In this document: piece after piece, positions 1-12,122 of the stretch
Layout of the letters: each line of letters begins with the position of its first letter
Position numbering within the stretch: the stretch's first letter is position 1
NCBI GenBank assembly: GCA_937917025.1
Contig: CALFSF010000267.1
Coordinates: 1-32,765 of the forward strand
Direction: 5' to 3'
Source of the DNA: an uncultured Paraburkholderia sp.
GTDB taxonomy: Bacteria; Pseudomonadota; Gammaproteobacteria; Burkholderiales; Burkholderiaceae
DNA: 32,765 bases
The notes under the pieces: generated by a model
The model's input: the letters and a program-made list of their open reading frames with translations, nothing else
Database searches by the model: none
What the model was told of the DNA's origin: nothing
Translations under genes and position numbers: made by a program

Positions 1-265
1 TCTGCTGCCAGACTTCGTCGTCGATGTTCTCGGCGTCGTATTCGTCTTCGAGCAGGACGACGCATTCCGCGACACGTTCGTCATATGACGTGATGCGCTC
101 GCGTGCGGGCTTCTGCAGCCCGAGCCAGTCGCCGGCTTCGAATAGCGTCTTCGCGCGGATCGCCGCCTCGCGAAAGATCCGGTAGTGACGATCAAATCCC
201 TCGAGCATGGTCTGCGCGACATCGAAGCCGATCTGCGACGAAAGCAGTTTGGGAAATTGACTCAT
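1..265 (-). CDS. aceK: Isocitrate dehydrogenase kinase/phosphatase, N-terminal part (runs off window)
   Basis: Manual reverse-strand translation [88 protein letters not shown] matches the AceK N-terminus; ATG at 265-263. Confidence 0.93.
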   Translation of the reverse strand, partial: MSQFPKLLSSQIGFDVAQTMLEGFDRHYRIFREAAIRAKTLFEAGDWLGLQKPARERITSYDERVAECVVLLEDEYDAENIDDEVWQQ

Positions 266-333
266 ACCAACCGTGCGTGCGTTTGATGCCGTGAACTCAC
301 CCGTAATTGTAGCTTCCCGGGCGCGCCCCGAAG

Positions 334-816
334 CTAATGCGCCACTTTCCCGTCCACCGGCCTTGCGTGCTGCGCCGGCGTGCGGCCGGCGTCTCCGCCA
401 GCCGGTCCGGCGACGTTTTCCGCTCCGCCTCGCGCGCCGCCTTCGAGCAGCGCGCGCGCCTGTGTTTCATATTGGGCGAGATCCTCGAGCGTCGCGTTCA
501 GGTCTTCCAGCTGGCGTTCGAGCACCTCGCGATGGCGGCTTACCGTCGCGAGGAACGCGTTCAGTTGCGGCACGGTGTCGGTCGGCGATTCGTACAGGTC
601 GAGCAGCGCGCGGATCTCCGACAGCGTGAAGCCGAGCCGCTTGCCGCGCAGCGTGAGCTTCAGACGCGTGCGATCGCGACCGGAATACACGCGCCGCAAG
701 CCGCCCGATCCTTCCCGGCTGGGAGAGAGTAAACCCTGATCTTCGTAGAAGCGGATCGCGCGCGGCGTGACGTCGAATTCGCGCGCGAGTTCGGTGATCG
801 TGTATTGCGTGTTCAT
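334..816 (-). CDS. MerR-family transcriptional regulator (LiuR/AtuR-like)
   Basis: [68 protein letters not shown]: MerR winged HTH; start trimmed from the ORF-track start at 852. Confidence 0.9.
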   Translation of the reverse strand: MNTQYTITELAREFDVTPRAIRFYEDQGLLSPSREGSGGLRRVYSGRDRTRLKLTLRGKRLGFTLSEIRALLDLYESPTDTVPQLNAFLATVSRHREVLERQLEDLNATLEDLAQYETQARALLEGGARGGAENVAGPAGGDAGRTPAQHARPVDGKVAH

Positions 817-976
817 CGGATAGTCCGTGAATGGTCGACTCTGCCGGTCCAAAGTGGATTGGACGTGAGATAGACGTTTACGTTATCGTCAACCTTGGTA
901 AAGCGCAACATTGCCTCGAAGCAAGGTGCGCCCGATATCGCAATACGCCTGCCACGCCTCTGGACCGATCCCCACG

Positions 977-2047
977 ATGAATGCTCTTGAACATCAACTC
1001 GACTATCCGTTTCGCGACACGCTTCCCGAACCGGGCCACGCGCTCGAAGTCGCACCCGGTGTGCGCTGGCTGCGCATGCCGCTGCCGTTCGTGCTCGATC
1101 ACATCAACCTCTGGCTGCTACGCGACGAGATAGACGGCGAGGAGGGCTGGACGGTCGTCGATTGCGGCGTCGCCAGCGACACGATCAAGGCGAACTGGGA
1201 AACGGTCTTCGATACGGCGCTCGAAGGCCTGCCCGTGCTGCGGGTGATCGTCACGCACTGTCATCCCGACCATCTGGGCCTTGCGGACTGGATCTGCACG
1301 GGCGGCGAGCAGAAGCGCTGGGACGTCCGGCTATGGATCTCGCTCGGTGAATACATGCTGGGGCGCGTGATGGCGTCCGGCGACGGCTCGAACGCCGGCG
1401 GCGAGCGCGCGGCGGCGCATTTCGCGCGGCACGGTCTGACCGACGAGGCGTCGATCGACAAGCTGCGCAACCGCACGAGCTATTACGCGAACCTGGTGCC
1501 CTCGATACCCGCGCAATACCGCCGCATGCGCGAAGGCGACGGTATTGCGATCGGCGGGCGCACGTGGCGTGTCGTCACGGGTTTTGGCCATTCACCGGAA
1601 CACTGCGCGCTGCATTGCGAGGAAACCGGCGTGCTGATCTCCGGCGACATGGTGTTGCCGCGCATCTCGACGAACGTGTCGGTGTTCGACATCGAGCCGG
1701 AAGGCAATCCGCTTGCGCTGTATCTGGAGTCGCTCGGCCGTTACGAAACGATGGCGCCCGATACGCTCGTGCTGCCGTCGCACGGCAAGCCGTTCAGGGG
1801 CGTGCGTACGCGTATCGGCCAGCTACGCGACCATCACGAGGCGCGTCTTGCCGAGGTGCGCGCCGCGTGCGCGGAAAAACCGCATAGCGCGGCGGACATC
1901 GTGCCGCTGATGTTCAAACGCCAGCTCGATATCCATCAGTTGACGTTCGCGATGGGCGAGGCACTCGCCCATCTGCATGTACTGTGGCTCGAGGGGGAGT
2001 TGAAGCGGCAGTTCGACAGCGACGGCGTGATCCGCTTTTCCGCGTGA
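977..2047 (+). CDS. MBL-fold metallo-hydrolase
   Basis: Contains THCHPDHLGLADW (HxHxDH) and downstream GHSPEH, SGDM and SHGKPF metal-ligand motifs; start MNALEHQLDYPF. Confidence 0.9.
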   Translation: MNALEHQLDYPFRDTLPEPGHALEVAPGVRWLRMPLPFVLDHINLWLLRDEIDGEEGWTVVDCGVASDTIKANWETVFDTALEGLPVLRVIVTHCHPDHLGLADWICTGGEQKRWDVRLWISLGEYMLGRVMASGDGSNAGGERAAAHFARHGLTDEASIDKLRNRTSYYANLVPSIPAQYRRMREGDGIAIGGRTWRVVTGFGHSPEHCALHCEETGVLISGDMVLPRISTNVSVFDIEPEGNPLALYLESLGRYETMAPDTLVLPSHGKPFRGVRTRIGQLRDHHEARLAEVRAACAEKPHSAADIVPLMFKRQLDIHQLTFAMGEALAHLHVLWLEGELKRQFDSDGVIRFSA

Positions 2048-2070
2048 CGCCAACGCTTCGCCGCTGATGG

Positions 2071-2100
2071 AAAAACAGGCCCGCGTGGGCCTGTTCCTTT
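2071..2100. terminator. Bidirectional intrinsic terminator between convergent genes
   Basis: aaaaacaggcccgcgtgggcctgttccttt: 9-bp stem aacaggccc/gggcctgtt, A-run 5' and T-rich 3'. Confidence 0.85.
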
Positions 2101-2128
2101 GCGCGCCGTTAGAAGACCGCTAACGGTG

Positions 2129-3715
2129 TTACTGCACCACGACCGTCGAGAAGTTCTGCCGGCCGAACGGGCTCACGCTATAGCCGCTCACGTTCGCTCG
2201 CGTCAGCGCCGCCGCGGTCGGATAACCCAGCGGAATCCACAGCGCTTCGTCGTGGATGATCTTCTGCGCCGCCTCATAGGCTTTCGTGCGCTTCGCCTGA
2301 TCCGCGGTCGCCTTGCCTTCGTCGATCAGCTTGTCGAGTTGCGGATCGCAATAGCGCGCGAAGTTGATCCCCGACTTCACCGCATTGCAACTGAAGAGCG
2401 GTGACAGGTAGTTGTCCGGGTCGCCGTTGTCGCCGGCCCAGCCCATGAAGAGCGCATCGTGCTGGCCCTGCTTTGCCAGCTTGATCAGCTCGCCCCATTC
2501 GATCACCTTCACGTCGGCCTTCACGCCGATCTTCGCGAAGTCGGCCTGCAGCAGTTCCGCGCCTGCTTTCGGATTCGGATTCAGCACGCTGCCGTTCGGG
2601 CGCACCCAGATCGTCGTTTCGAAACCGTTCGCGACGCCCGCGTCGGCGAGCAGCTTCTTCGCCTTCGCGACGTCATACGGATACGGCTGGATCGCCTTGT
2701 CGTAACTCCACGTGTTCGGCGGATACGGATTCGTCGCGGGCGATGCGGTGTTGTCGAACACCGTCTTCAGGTACGTCGTGCGGTCGAACGCCATGTTCAG
2801 CGCCTGGCGCACCTTCGGATTATCGAGCGGCTTCTTCTGCGTGTTCAGCGCGACGAACGCGGTCATGAAGGCGGGCGTCTGCACAACCTTCAGCGCCTTG
2901 TCGGTCTTCGCATCCGCGACGTCCTGCGGCTTCGGCGACAGCGCGATCTGGCATTCGCCGGCCTTGATCTTCTGCGCGCGCACGGAGGCGTCCGGCGTGA
3001 TCGCGTAGATCAGGCGATCGATCTTCGGTTTCGCGCCCCAGTAGGTCGGATTCACGTCGTAACGGATGACCGCGTCCTTCGTGTAGCTCTTCAGCACGAA
3101 CGGGCCGGTGCCGACCGGTTTCGCGTTCAGGTCCACCTGCCTGCCGGCCTTCAGCAACTGGTCGGCGTATTCGGCGGAGTAGATCGATGCGAAGCCCATC
3201 GACAGAATCGGCACGAATGTCGCGTTCGGCTCGTTCAGTTCGAATTTCACCGTGTTGTCGTCGACCTTCGTGACGGCCTTGACCAGCTTCACGAGACCCA
3301 TCGACTGCGCATGCGGAAAACCGCTCGGGCCTGCCACCTTGTGCCACGGATTGTTCTCGTCGAGCATGCGCCCGAACGTGAAGACGACGTCGTCCGCATT
3401 CAGCGCATGCGACGGCTTGAAGTAATCCGTTGTCTGAAACTGCACGCCCGGACGCAGATGGAACGTGTACGTGAGGCCGTCGGCGCTCACTTCCCATTTG
3501 TCGGCGAGGGAGGGCACGACTTTCTTCGCGGCTTCGTCGTACGACACGAGTGTGTTGAAGATCACGTCGGCCGAAGCGTTGGTGGTCACGAGCGAGTTGA
3601 ACTGGACGACGTCGAAGCCGTCCGGGCTCGATTCCGTGCAGACGGTCAGCGGCTTCGCGAGGACGAGCACGGGCGCTGTAGCGAGCAGGGCGGCGGCGAG
3701 CAGTTTGAAGCGCAT
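2129..3715 (-). CDS. Dipeptide/oligopeptide ABC transporter substrate-binding protein (DppA-like)
   Basis: MRFKLLAAALLATAPVLVLAKPLTVCTESSPDGFDVVQFNS..., signal peptide plus SBP family 5 features (TFHLRPGVQF, NPTYWGAKPKIDRL). Confidence 0.9.
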   Translation of the reverse strand: MRFKLLAAALLATAPVLVLAKPLTVCTESSPDGFDVVQFNSLVTTNASADVIFNTLVSYDEAAKKVVPSLADKWEVSADGLTYTFHLRPGVQFQTTDYFKPSHALNADDVVFTFGRMLDENNPWHKVAGPSGFPHAQSMGLVKLVKAVTKVDDNTVKFELNEPNATFVPILSMGFASIYSAEYADQLLKAGRQVDLNAKPVGTGPFVLKSYTKDAVIRYDVNPTYWGAKPKIDRLIYAITPDASVRAQKIKAGECQIALSPKPQDVADAKTDKALKVVQTPAFMTAFVALNTQKKPLDNPKVRQALNMAFDRTTYLKTVFDNTASPATNPYPPNTWSYDKAIQPYPYDVAKAKKLLADAGVANGFETTIWVRPNGSVLNPNPKAGAELLQADFAKIGVKADVKVIEWGELIKLAKQGQHDALFMGWAGDNGDPDNYLSPLFSCNAVKSGINFARYCDPQLDKLIDEGKATADQAKRTKAYEAAQKIIHDEALWIPLGYPTAAALTRANVSGYSVSPFGRQNFSTVVVQ

Positions 3716-4009
3716 AGGATCTCCGGTAACAAACGTGGTCAGGCAGCGCGCCGGGTGCGTTGCATGGGCGCTGCGAGGACGTGGATCGCGGCTCATACAG
3801 TCCGCTTTATTGTGAAGCTCTTTCGATGCGGGCGTGCCCGCCTAGGGGAAAGCTTAAACGCTGGGTGGTTGCGACGACAACAACTTAATCGGCATACCGA
3901 TATGGGCGACGGCGTTTGCCCGTGGTCCGGCGCGTGAGGATCAGGCGACTGGATCGGGGCGAGGGCCCTTGCTCGATGCGGGTGTATCGACCGCACGCGT
4001 AGCGACGGG

Positions 4010-4780
4010 CTACTCGGGCGCGCGAGGCTTGCGCGGTGCCTTTTCGAACGCGATGTCGTACAGCCAGCGCGGCAGCACGTGCAGCAGCGCACCCGCGATG
4101 CGCATCTGCCACGGGAACGTCGCAAACGTGGTCTTCCTCGCGATCGCATTGGTGACCTTCGTGGCGAACCGGTCTGCGTCCATGAGGAACGGCATCGGAT
4201 ACGGATTGTGCCCGGTCATCGGCGTGCGGATGTAGCCGGGCGCGATCGTCACGACCGAGACGCCGAGCGGCCGCATCTCGACGCGCAGCGCCTCGAGATA
4301 CTTCTGCGCCGCCGATTTCGACGCGCTATACGCGCCTGAACCCGGCAGCCCACGCACGCCCGCGACGCTCGCCACGCCAACAAGCGTGCCTTTGCGCGCC
4401 GCGATCATCGCGCGCGCGAACGGCTCGAACGTTGCGACCATGCCGAAGTAGTTGACGTCCATCACGTCGCGAAACACGTGCAGATCGCCGTGGCCGGTAA
4501 GCGCGCCCTGGCTGATGCCCGCATTGGCGATCACGACGTCGGGGCAGCCATGTTGCGCGATGAACTGTCCGGCCGCGGACGCCAGCGCGTCGGCATCGCG
4601 AACATCGAGGGGATAAACGGAGATGGGGTGCTGCGGATGCGCCTGCTGGAACGCGGCGAGTGCTTCGCCGCGACGGGCGACGAGGCCGAGAATCGCACCG
4701 CGCCGCACATATTCGGTGGCGAGTGCGTGGCCAATACCGCTCGACGCGCCGGTAATGAAAACCTTCAACGGTGAATTCAT
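4010..4780 (-). CDS. Short-chain dehydrogenase/reductase (SDR family)
   Basis: TGASSGIG cofactor motif, NAG, and YSASKSA catalytic motif. Confidence 0.92.
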   Translation of the reverse strand: MNSPLKVFITGASSGIGHALATEYVRRGAILGLVARRGEALAAFQQAHPQHPISVYPLDVRDADALASAAGQFIAQHGCPDVVIANAGISQGALTGHGDLHVFRDVMDVNYFGMVATFEPFARAMIAARKGTLVGVASVAGVRGLPGSGAYSASKSAAQKYLEALRVEMRPLGVSVVTIAPGYIRTPMTGHNPYPMPFLMDADRFATKVTNAIARKTTFATFPWQMRIAGALLHVLPRWLYDIAFEKAPRKPRAPE

Positions 4781-4794
4781 ACCGGCGCCCGGTG

Positions 4795-5439
4795 TTACAT
4801 CTTCTTCGCGCGGATTTGTGCGACGAGGTAATCCAGCACCTGGATCGTGCCCGGCAGGCTGTCGGTCGCAGCCGGGCCGGTTTCATACTTGCCCTGCACG
4901 GCGAGCGTCGGCACGCCCTCGATCTTGTACGCGTCGAGCAGTTTCTTGTCGCGTTGCAGTTCGCTTTGCGTCGAGAACGAGTTGTACGCGTCCATGTACT
5001 TCTTCGGATCGACGCCGTTCTTCGCGAGGAATTTGGACTGGTCTTCCGGCGTCAGCAGGTAGTTCTTGTTGACGTGGATTTCGTTGAAGATCTTGGGCGT
5101 GAGCTGTTGCGCGAGACCGAGCGCGTCGAGTGCGTGATACATCTTCGAGTGCGGAATGAAGTCGTCGCGGAAGGCGACCGGCACGCGCTTGAAGACGACA
5201 TCCGGCCCCTGCTTCTTGACCCACGCTTCGAGGAACGGGTCGAATTCATTGCAGTGCGGGCAGCCGTACCAGAAGAATTCGGTGACTTCGATCTTGCCGG
5301 CCGGCACTTCGACCGGTTGCGGCGACGCGAGCACCGTGTAGTCCTTGCCGGACACCGGCGCGGCGGGCGAAGCCTGCGCGGCGCCTGCGGCCACGAGACC
5401 GAGCGAGAGAAAGAGAATGCCGAGTAGTTTTTTGATCAT
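4795..5439 (-). CDS. dsbA: Thiol:disulfide interchange protein DsbA
   Basis: Signal peptide plus FFWYGCPHCNEFDPFLEAW (CPHC active site), GVPTLAVQGKY cis-Pro loop. Confidence 0.93.
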   Translation of the reverse strand: MIKKLLGILFLSLGLVAAGAAQASPAAPVSGKDYTVLASPQPVEVPAGKIEVTEFFWYGCPHCNEFDPFLEAWVKKQGPDVVFKRVPVAFRDDFIPHSKMYHALDALGLAQQLTPKIFNEIHVNKNYLLTPEDQSKFLAKNGVDPKKYMDAYNSFSTQSELQRDKKLLDAYKIEGVPTLAVQGKYETGPAATDSLPGTIQVLDYLVAQIRAKKM

Positions 5440-5480
5440 GTTGTGTTGACCTGTGAAGGCGGAATGACGTTGGCCTGTGG

Positions 5481-6242
5481 TTACTGTCTGGTGAAGCGGA
5501 TCACGGCGGTGTCCACTCCAGCATCAGACAGCCGCTGGCGTGTTGTGTTCATATCCTCGAATTTCGAGAACGGCCCGATGCGTACGCGATAGTACGTGAC
5601 GCCGCCTGCATCGCGCTGCGTGACCTTCGACTCGAAACCTTGGAAGCCGAGACGCGCGCGCTGCTGTTCGGCGTCGGCGGCGGTCTTGTAGGCGCCGACC
5701 TGCAGGAAATAGCCGGTGTTCGCCTCCGCGGCGGAAGGCGCGGACCCCGGCTTCGCATTCGCCTCGGCCGGCTTTGGCGCAGACGTTGCTGTCCCCGCGG
5801 TTGCGCCCGAAGGTTGAGGCTTCTTGCCTGACGTGGCGCTGCTGCCGCTGTCGGTGGCGGCCTTCGGCGGTACGGCGACGCCGTTCGCGTTCGAAGGCGG
5901 CACCTCGACGATCTGCGGCTCTTCGAGCATGCCCGACGACTGCGTCTGGTTGGTCGTCTGGCCGGGCGCGGTGTTCGGCGGTGCCGGCTGGGCGGCCTGC
6001 GGCACGGGCTGCCCCGGCGTCTTGCCTTGCATCGGACGGTTCGGATCGTATTGCGGCTGGCTTGCGCCAGCGTCGGATGCGGAGGGCGGCGCGACTTTCG
6101 AGACAAATGGCGTGGGCGCACGCGTGATATAGAGCGCCACCACCACCGCGATCGCAAGACCTACGATGAGGCCCAGCACGATGCCGAGGAACGTGCCCCC
6201 GGACTGCTTTGACTGCTTCGTTGTGCGGCGTGGTTTTGCCAT
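5481..6242 (-). CDS. SPOR-domain, single-TM cell-division-like protein (FtsN-like)
   Basis: N-terminal TM (FLGIVLGLIVGLAIAVVVALYI), Pro/Ala linker, C-terminal SPOR repeat YFLQVGAYKTAADAEQQRARLGFQGFESKVTQRDAGGVTYYRVRIGPF. Confidence 0.88.
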   Translation of the reverse strand: MAKPRRTTKQSKQSGGTFLGIVLGLIVGLAIAVVVALYITRAPTPFVSKVAPPSASDAGASQPQYDPNRPMQGKTPGQPVPQAAQPAPPNTAPGQTTNQTQSSGMLEEPQIVEVPPSNANGVAVPPKAATDSGSSATSGKKPQPSGATAGTATSAPKPAEANAKPGSAPSAAEANTGYFLQVGAYKTAADAEQQRARLGFQGFESKVTQRDAGGVTYYRVRIGPFSKFEDMNTTRQRLSDAGVDTAVIRFTRQ

Positions 6243-6336
6243 CGTCTGAATCACCTGCCAGAGAAATGAGTCTTGAAAAGAGTCTGGAACGACCGTCGAT
6301 TATAACGACGGCCGCACGCAAGTCGCATCGCGACGA

Positions 6337-8127
6337 TTACATCTTTTCGGGAGCGGAAACGCCGATCGTCGCGAGGCCGTTGGCCAGCACCTGGCGCGTC
6401 GCGGCGAGAAGCGCCGCGCGCGCGTTGCGGGCCGCTTCGTCGTCGACCAGCACGCGTTCGGCGCGGTCATTGTAGAACGAGTGAAATTCACCCGCGAGAT
6501 CGCGCAGGTAGAACGCGACCGCGTGCGGTGCGAGTTCATTCGCGGCGTGTTCGAGCATGTCCGGGAATTCGGCGATCTTCTGCAGCAGCGCGAGCGAGCG
6601 CTCCGTGACGAGCGGCGAGAGATCGGCCGTCGGCAGGATGGCTTCGTCGGCGTTGTAGCGCGACTTCCATTCGTGCAGCACCGAGCAGATCCGCGCATGC
6701 GCGTACTGCACGTAGTACACGGGGTTTTCGTCGCTCTGCTTCAACGCGAGGTCGACGTCGAACACGAATTCCGTGTCGGCCTTGCGCGAGATCAGGAAGA
6801 AGCGCACGGCGTCGCGGCCGCGGCGGATCGTCTCTTCGTCGAGCAGGTCCGGCGACACTTCGGTGCCCGGCGTCGCGCCGCCCGACCATTCGATCAGGTC
6901 GCGCACCGTCACGTAGCTGCCCGCGCGCTTCGAGATCTTCACCTCGGCGCCGTCGCGCATCACGGTGACCATCTTGTGCAGGATGTAGTCGGGATAGCCC
7001 TTCGGAATGCCGATGCCAAGCCCCTGCAGGCCGGCGCGCACGCGCGCGATCGTGCCGTGGTGATCCGAGCCCTGCACGTTGATGACCTTCGTGAAGCCGC
7101 GCTCCCACTTCGCGACGTGGTACGCGACGTCCGGCACGAAGTACGTGTACGTGCCGTCGGTCTTGCGCATCACGCGGTCCTTGTCGTCGCCGTCGTCGGT
7201 GGTGCGCAGCCACAGCGCGCCTTCCTGGTCGTATGTCTTGCCGGCGGCGACGAGTGCCTCGACGGTCTTTTCGACGCGCCCTTCCTTGTACAGCGACGAT
7301 TCCAGATAGTACTGGTCGAACTTCACGCCGAACGCCTGCAGGTCCATGTCCTGCTCGTGGCGCAGATACGCCACGGCAAAGCGGCGGATCGCGTCGATAT
7401 TGTCGATGTCGCCTTCGCCCTTGACCGGCTCGCCATCGCTCGCGGAAACGGTTTCGCCCGCGAGATAATCGCGCGCGATGTCGGCGATGTACTCGCCGTT
7501 GTAGGCCGGCTCCGGCCAGCCCGCGTCGCCCGGCTTCAGGCCGCGCGCGCGCGCCTGGGTCGAGGCGGCAAGGGTGGCGATCTGCACGCCGGCGTCGTTG
7601 TAGTAGAACTCGCGATGCACCGCATAGCCCTGCGAAGCGAGCACGTTCGACAGCGCGTCGCCGAGCGCGGCCTGACGGCCATGACCGACGTGCAGCGGTC
7701 CGGTCGGGTTCGCCGACACGAATTCGACCAGCACCCGCTTGCCGGCTTCGCGCGCCGAGCGGCCGAACGCTTCCTTTTCGGCGAACACGGCGCCAACCAC
7801 GGCCTGCTTCGAGGTCGCGGCAAGACGCAGGTTAATGAAGCCCGGACCCGCCACTTCCGCGCCTTCGACGAGCCCCGCTGCCTGCGGATGCGCGAGCACG
7901 GCTTCGACGATCTGCTGCGCGAGCTGGCGCGGATTCGCGCGCAGCGGCTTGGCGAGCTGCATCGCGACGTTGCACGCGACGTCGCCGTGCGCGGCGACCT
8001 TCGGGCGTTCGAGCGTGATCACCGGCTCGACGAAGGCAGCTTCGGTCGCGCCCTGGGTCGTCTGGGCGACCTGCTTCACGGCATCGGCGAAGAGGGTTTC
8101 GAGGGTTTGTTTATGTGCGGGCAGCAT
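6337..8127 (-). CDS. argS: Arginyl-tRNA synthetase
   Basis: [23 protein letters not shown] (HIGH-type motif), [16 protein letters not shown]; start [17 protein letters not shown]. Confidence 0.96.
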   Translation of the reverse strand: MLPAHKQTLETLFADAVKQVAQTTQGATEAAFVEPVITLERPKVAAHGDVACNVAMQLAKPLRANPRQLAQQIVEAVLAHPQAAGLVEGAEVAGPGFINLRLAATSKQAVVGAVFAEKEAFGRSAREAGKRVLVEFVSANPTGPLHVGHGRQAALGDALSNVLASQGYAVHREFYYNDAGVQIATLAASTQARARGLKPGDAGWPEPAYNGEYIADIARDYLAGETVSASDGEPVKGEGDIDNIDAIRRFAVAYLRHEQDMDLQAFGVKFDQYYLESSLYKEGRVEKTVEALVAAGKTYDQEGALWLRTTDDGDDKDRVMRKTDGTYTYFVPDVAYHVAKWERGFTKVINVQGSDHHGTIARVRAGLQGLGIGIPKGYPDYILHKMVTVMRDGAEVKISKRAGSYVTVRDLIEWSGGATPGTEVSPDLLDEETIRRGRDAVRFFLISRKADTEFVFDVDLALKQSDENPVYYVQYAHARICSVLHEWKSRYNADEAILPTADLSPLVTERSLALLQKIAEFPDMLEHAANELAPHAVAFYLRDLAGEFHSFYNDRAERVLVDDEAARNARAALLAATRQVLANGLATIGVSAPEKM

Positions 8128-8485
8128 GCTTGTTGCGAGTCCAGTGAGGCAGTTCGTGTGTTCGGGCGCGGCGCCGGCCTTGTTTAATGCTTCCGGCCGG
8201 TCCGTCGAATGAGGTGGAAAGCGGGCTTCGTGCCGCGACAGCCGCGGCGGCGCCATCGGCATGTCCGGCCATCGCGGCGCGTGACCATGCACACAAGGCC
8301 CTGTGCGGCGCACCAGTCGGCGCTTTTCCGTTCAGACGGATTTTAGCAGGTGCTAATATATCCAATGAGATACCCGGCTTGCAGCCGGGCCCGCCGGCAC
8401 GCGCGAAAGCGTCGGCGGGATTAGCGCGGACGCGTTCAGAGTGACGCCGCGCGCGCGGATCCAACAAAACGAAAAGGGAAATGTC

Positions 8486-8812
8486 ATGTTGATTACTTTC
8501 AAGTGCCGCTCCTGCCCGGACGTGGTGATGCTGGAGAATCTGGCCCAGTATCTGGTCGGTATCGTGGGCAAGCGGCTGGGCGAGCGTGGCGTCATCACGC
8601 ACGATGAACTCCCCGGTGCGATCACGAAACTCGAATCCGCGATCCACACCGACAAGCAGGAGCGCGCCGAGCACGACGGCCACTTCCACGAAGGGGAAGA
8701 AGGCCATGAGCACCACGAGATTCCGATCGGCCTCGCACAACGCGCGTTCCCGTTCCTCGACATGCTGCGCGCGGCGCAGAAGGAAAACACGGACGTCCTG
8801 TGGGGCGTCTGA
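8486..8812 (+). CDS. DUF1840-like small protein
   Basis: MLITFKCRSCPDVVMLENLAQYLVGIVGKRLGERGVI...; ribosome-binding-like aaaaggga upstream. Confidence 0.8.
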   Translation: MLITFKCRSCPDVVMLENLAQYLVGIVGKRLGERGVITHDELPGAITKLESAIHTDKQERAEHDGHFHEGEEGHEHHEIPIGLAQRAFPFLDMLRAAQKENTDVLWGV

Positions 8813-8879
8813 CGTGACCGGCGGCGCACCAGTGCGCTGATCGAGCGCAGCGCCGCCGCGCATGCCGATCGTCACTGGA

Positions 8880-8920
8880 CAAAAAAAGAGCCCGCTTGTG
8901 TGATGCGGGCTCTGTCGTTT
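8880..8920. terminator. Bidirectional intrinsic terminator between convergent genes
   Basis: aaaaaaagagcccgcttgtgtgatgcgggctctgtcgttt: stem agagcccgc/gcgggctct, A-run on the left and T-rich on the right. Confidence 0.85.
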
Positions 8921-8942
8921 CCTGCTGATGAATCGTCGCTAC

Positions 8943-9155
8943 TTACTGGCTCGCGGCGTCTGCCGGTGCCGCCATCGGCGCCGGGGCGCCCTTTTTCTTC
9001 TTTGCCTTCTTCGGCTTTTTCACGTGCTTGATCGTGGGCGGCGAGTACGAACTCACCGAACTTGCCTGCGCCGGGGCTGCCGGCTGTTGCGCCAGCGCCA
9101 TCGAGGCACCGAAAGCGAGTGAAAGTCCAGTCAACATCAGCGTCAGCTTCTTCAT
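8943..9155 (-). CDS. Small secreted Lys/Pro/Ala-rich hypothetical protein
   Basis: MKKLTLMLTGLSLAFGASMALAQQPAAPAQASSVSSYSPPTIKHVKKPKKAKKKKGAPAPMAAPADAASQ: clear signal peptide (ALA-QQ), intrinsic terminator directly downstream. Confidence 0.75.
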   Translation of the reverse strand: MKKLTLMLTGLSLAFGASMALAQQPAAPAQASSVSSYSPPTIKHVKKPKKAKKKKGAPAPMAAPADAASQ

Positions 9156-9313
9156 GCGATCTTTCTCCATGACGGTTGCAAGTCATTGAACCGACGCGTT
9201 TTTGGGCCGCGTCTGGCAGGGTCCGGCTATCGCAGTCTACAAAGCCGAAAAACAGGCTGCCTGAAATATTCAGCTTATATGCGCAACGATATAGTCCGTC
9301 CCGCGCGGGCCGC

Positions 9314-12031
<2,718 letters not shown>

Positions 12032-12122
12032 GTCTTGTGCCTGATTCGGTTGCGTGCTGCGGGCGAGTTGCCGCGCTTGACTGCTTGTTGCCGGATTGAA
12101 GACGAGTGGCGGACGTGGCGGT

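Noticed and set aside
2459-3937. 492-aa ORF antisense to the DppA-like gene
   Set aside because: Low-complexity Arg/Val/His composition; no recognisable domain.
6481-8187. 568-aa ORF antisense to argS
   Set aside because: Antisense GC-rich artefact; argS motifs are unambiguous on the minus strand.
9156-9313. Possible riboswitch or sRNA between the Lys-rich protein gene and metH
   Set aside because: Only a short ctgaa-ata-ttcag stem seen; no conserved riboswitch core recognised.
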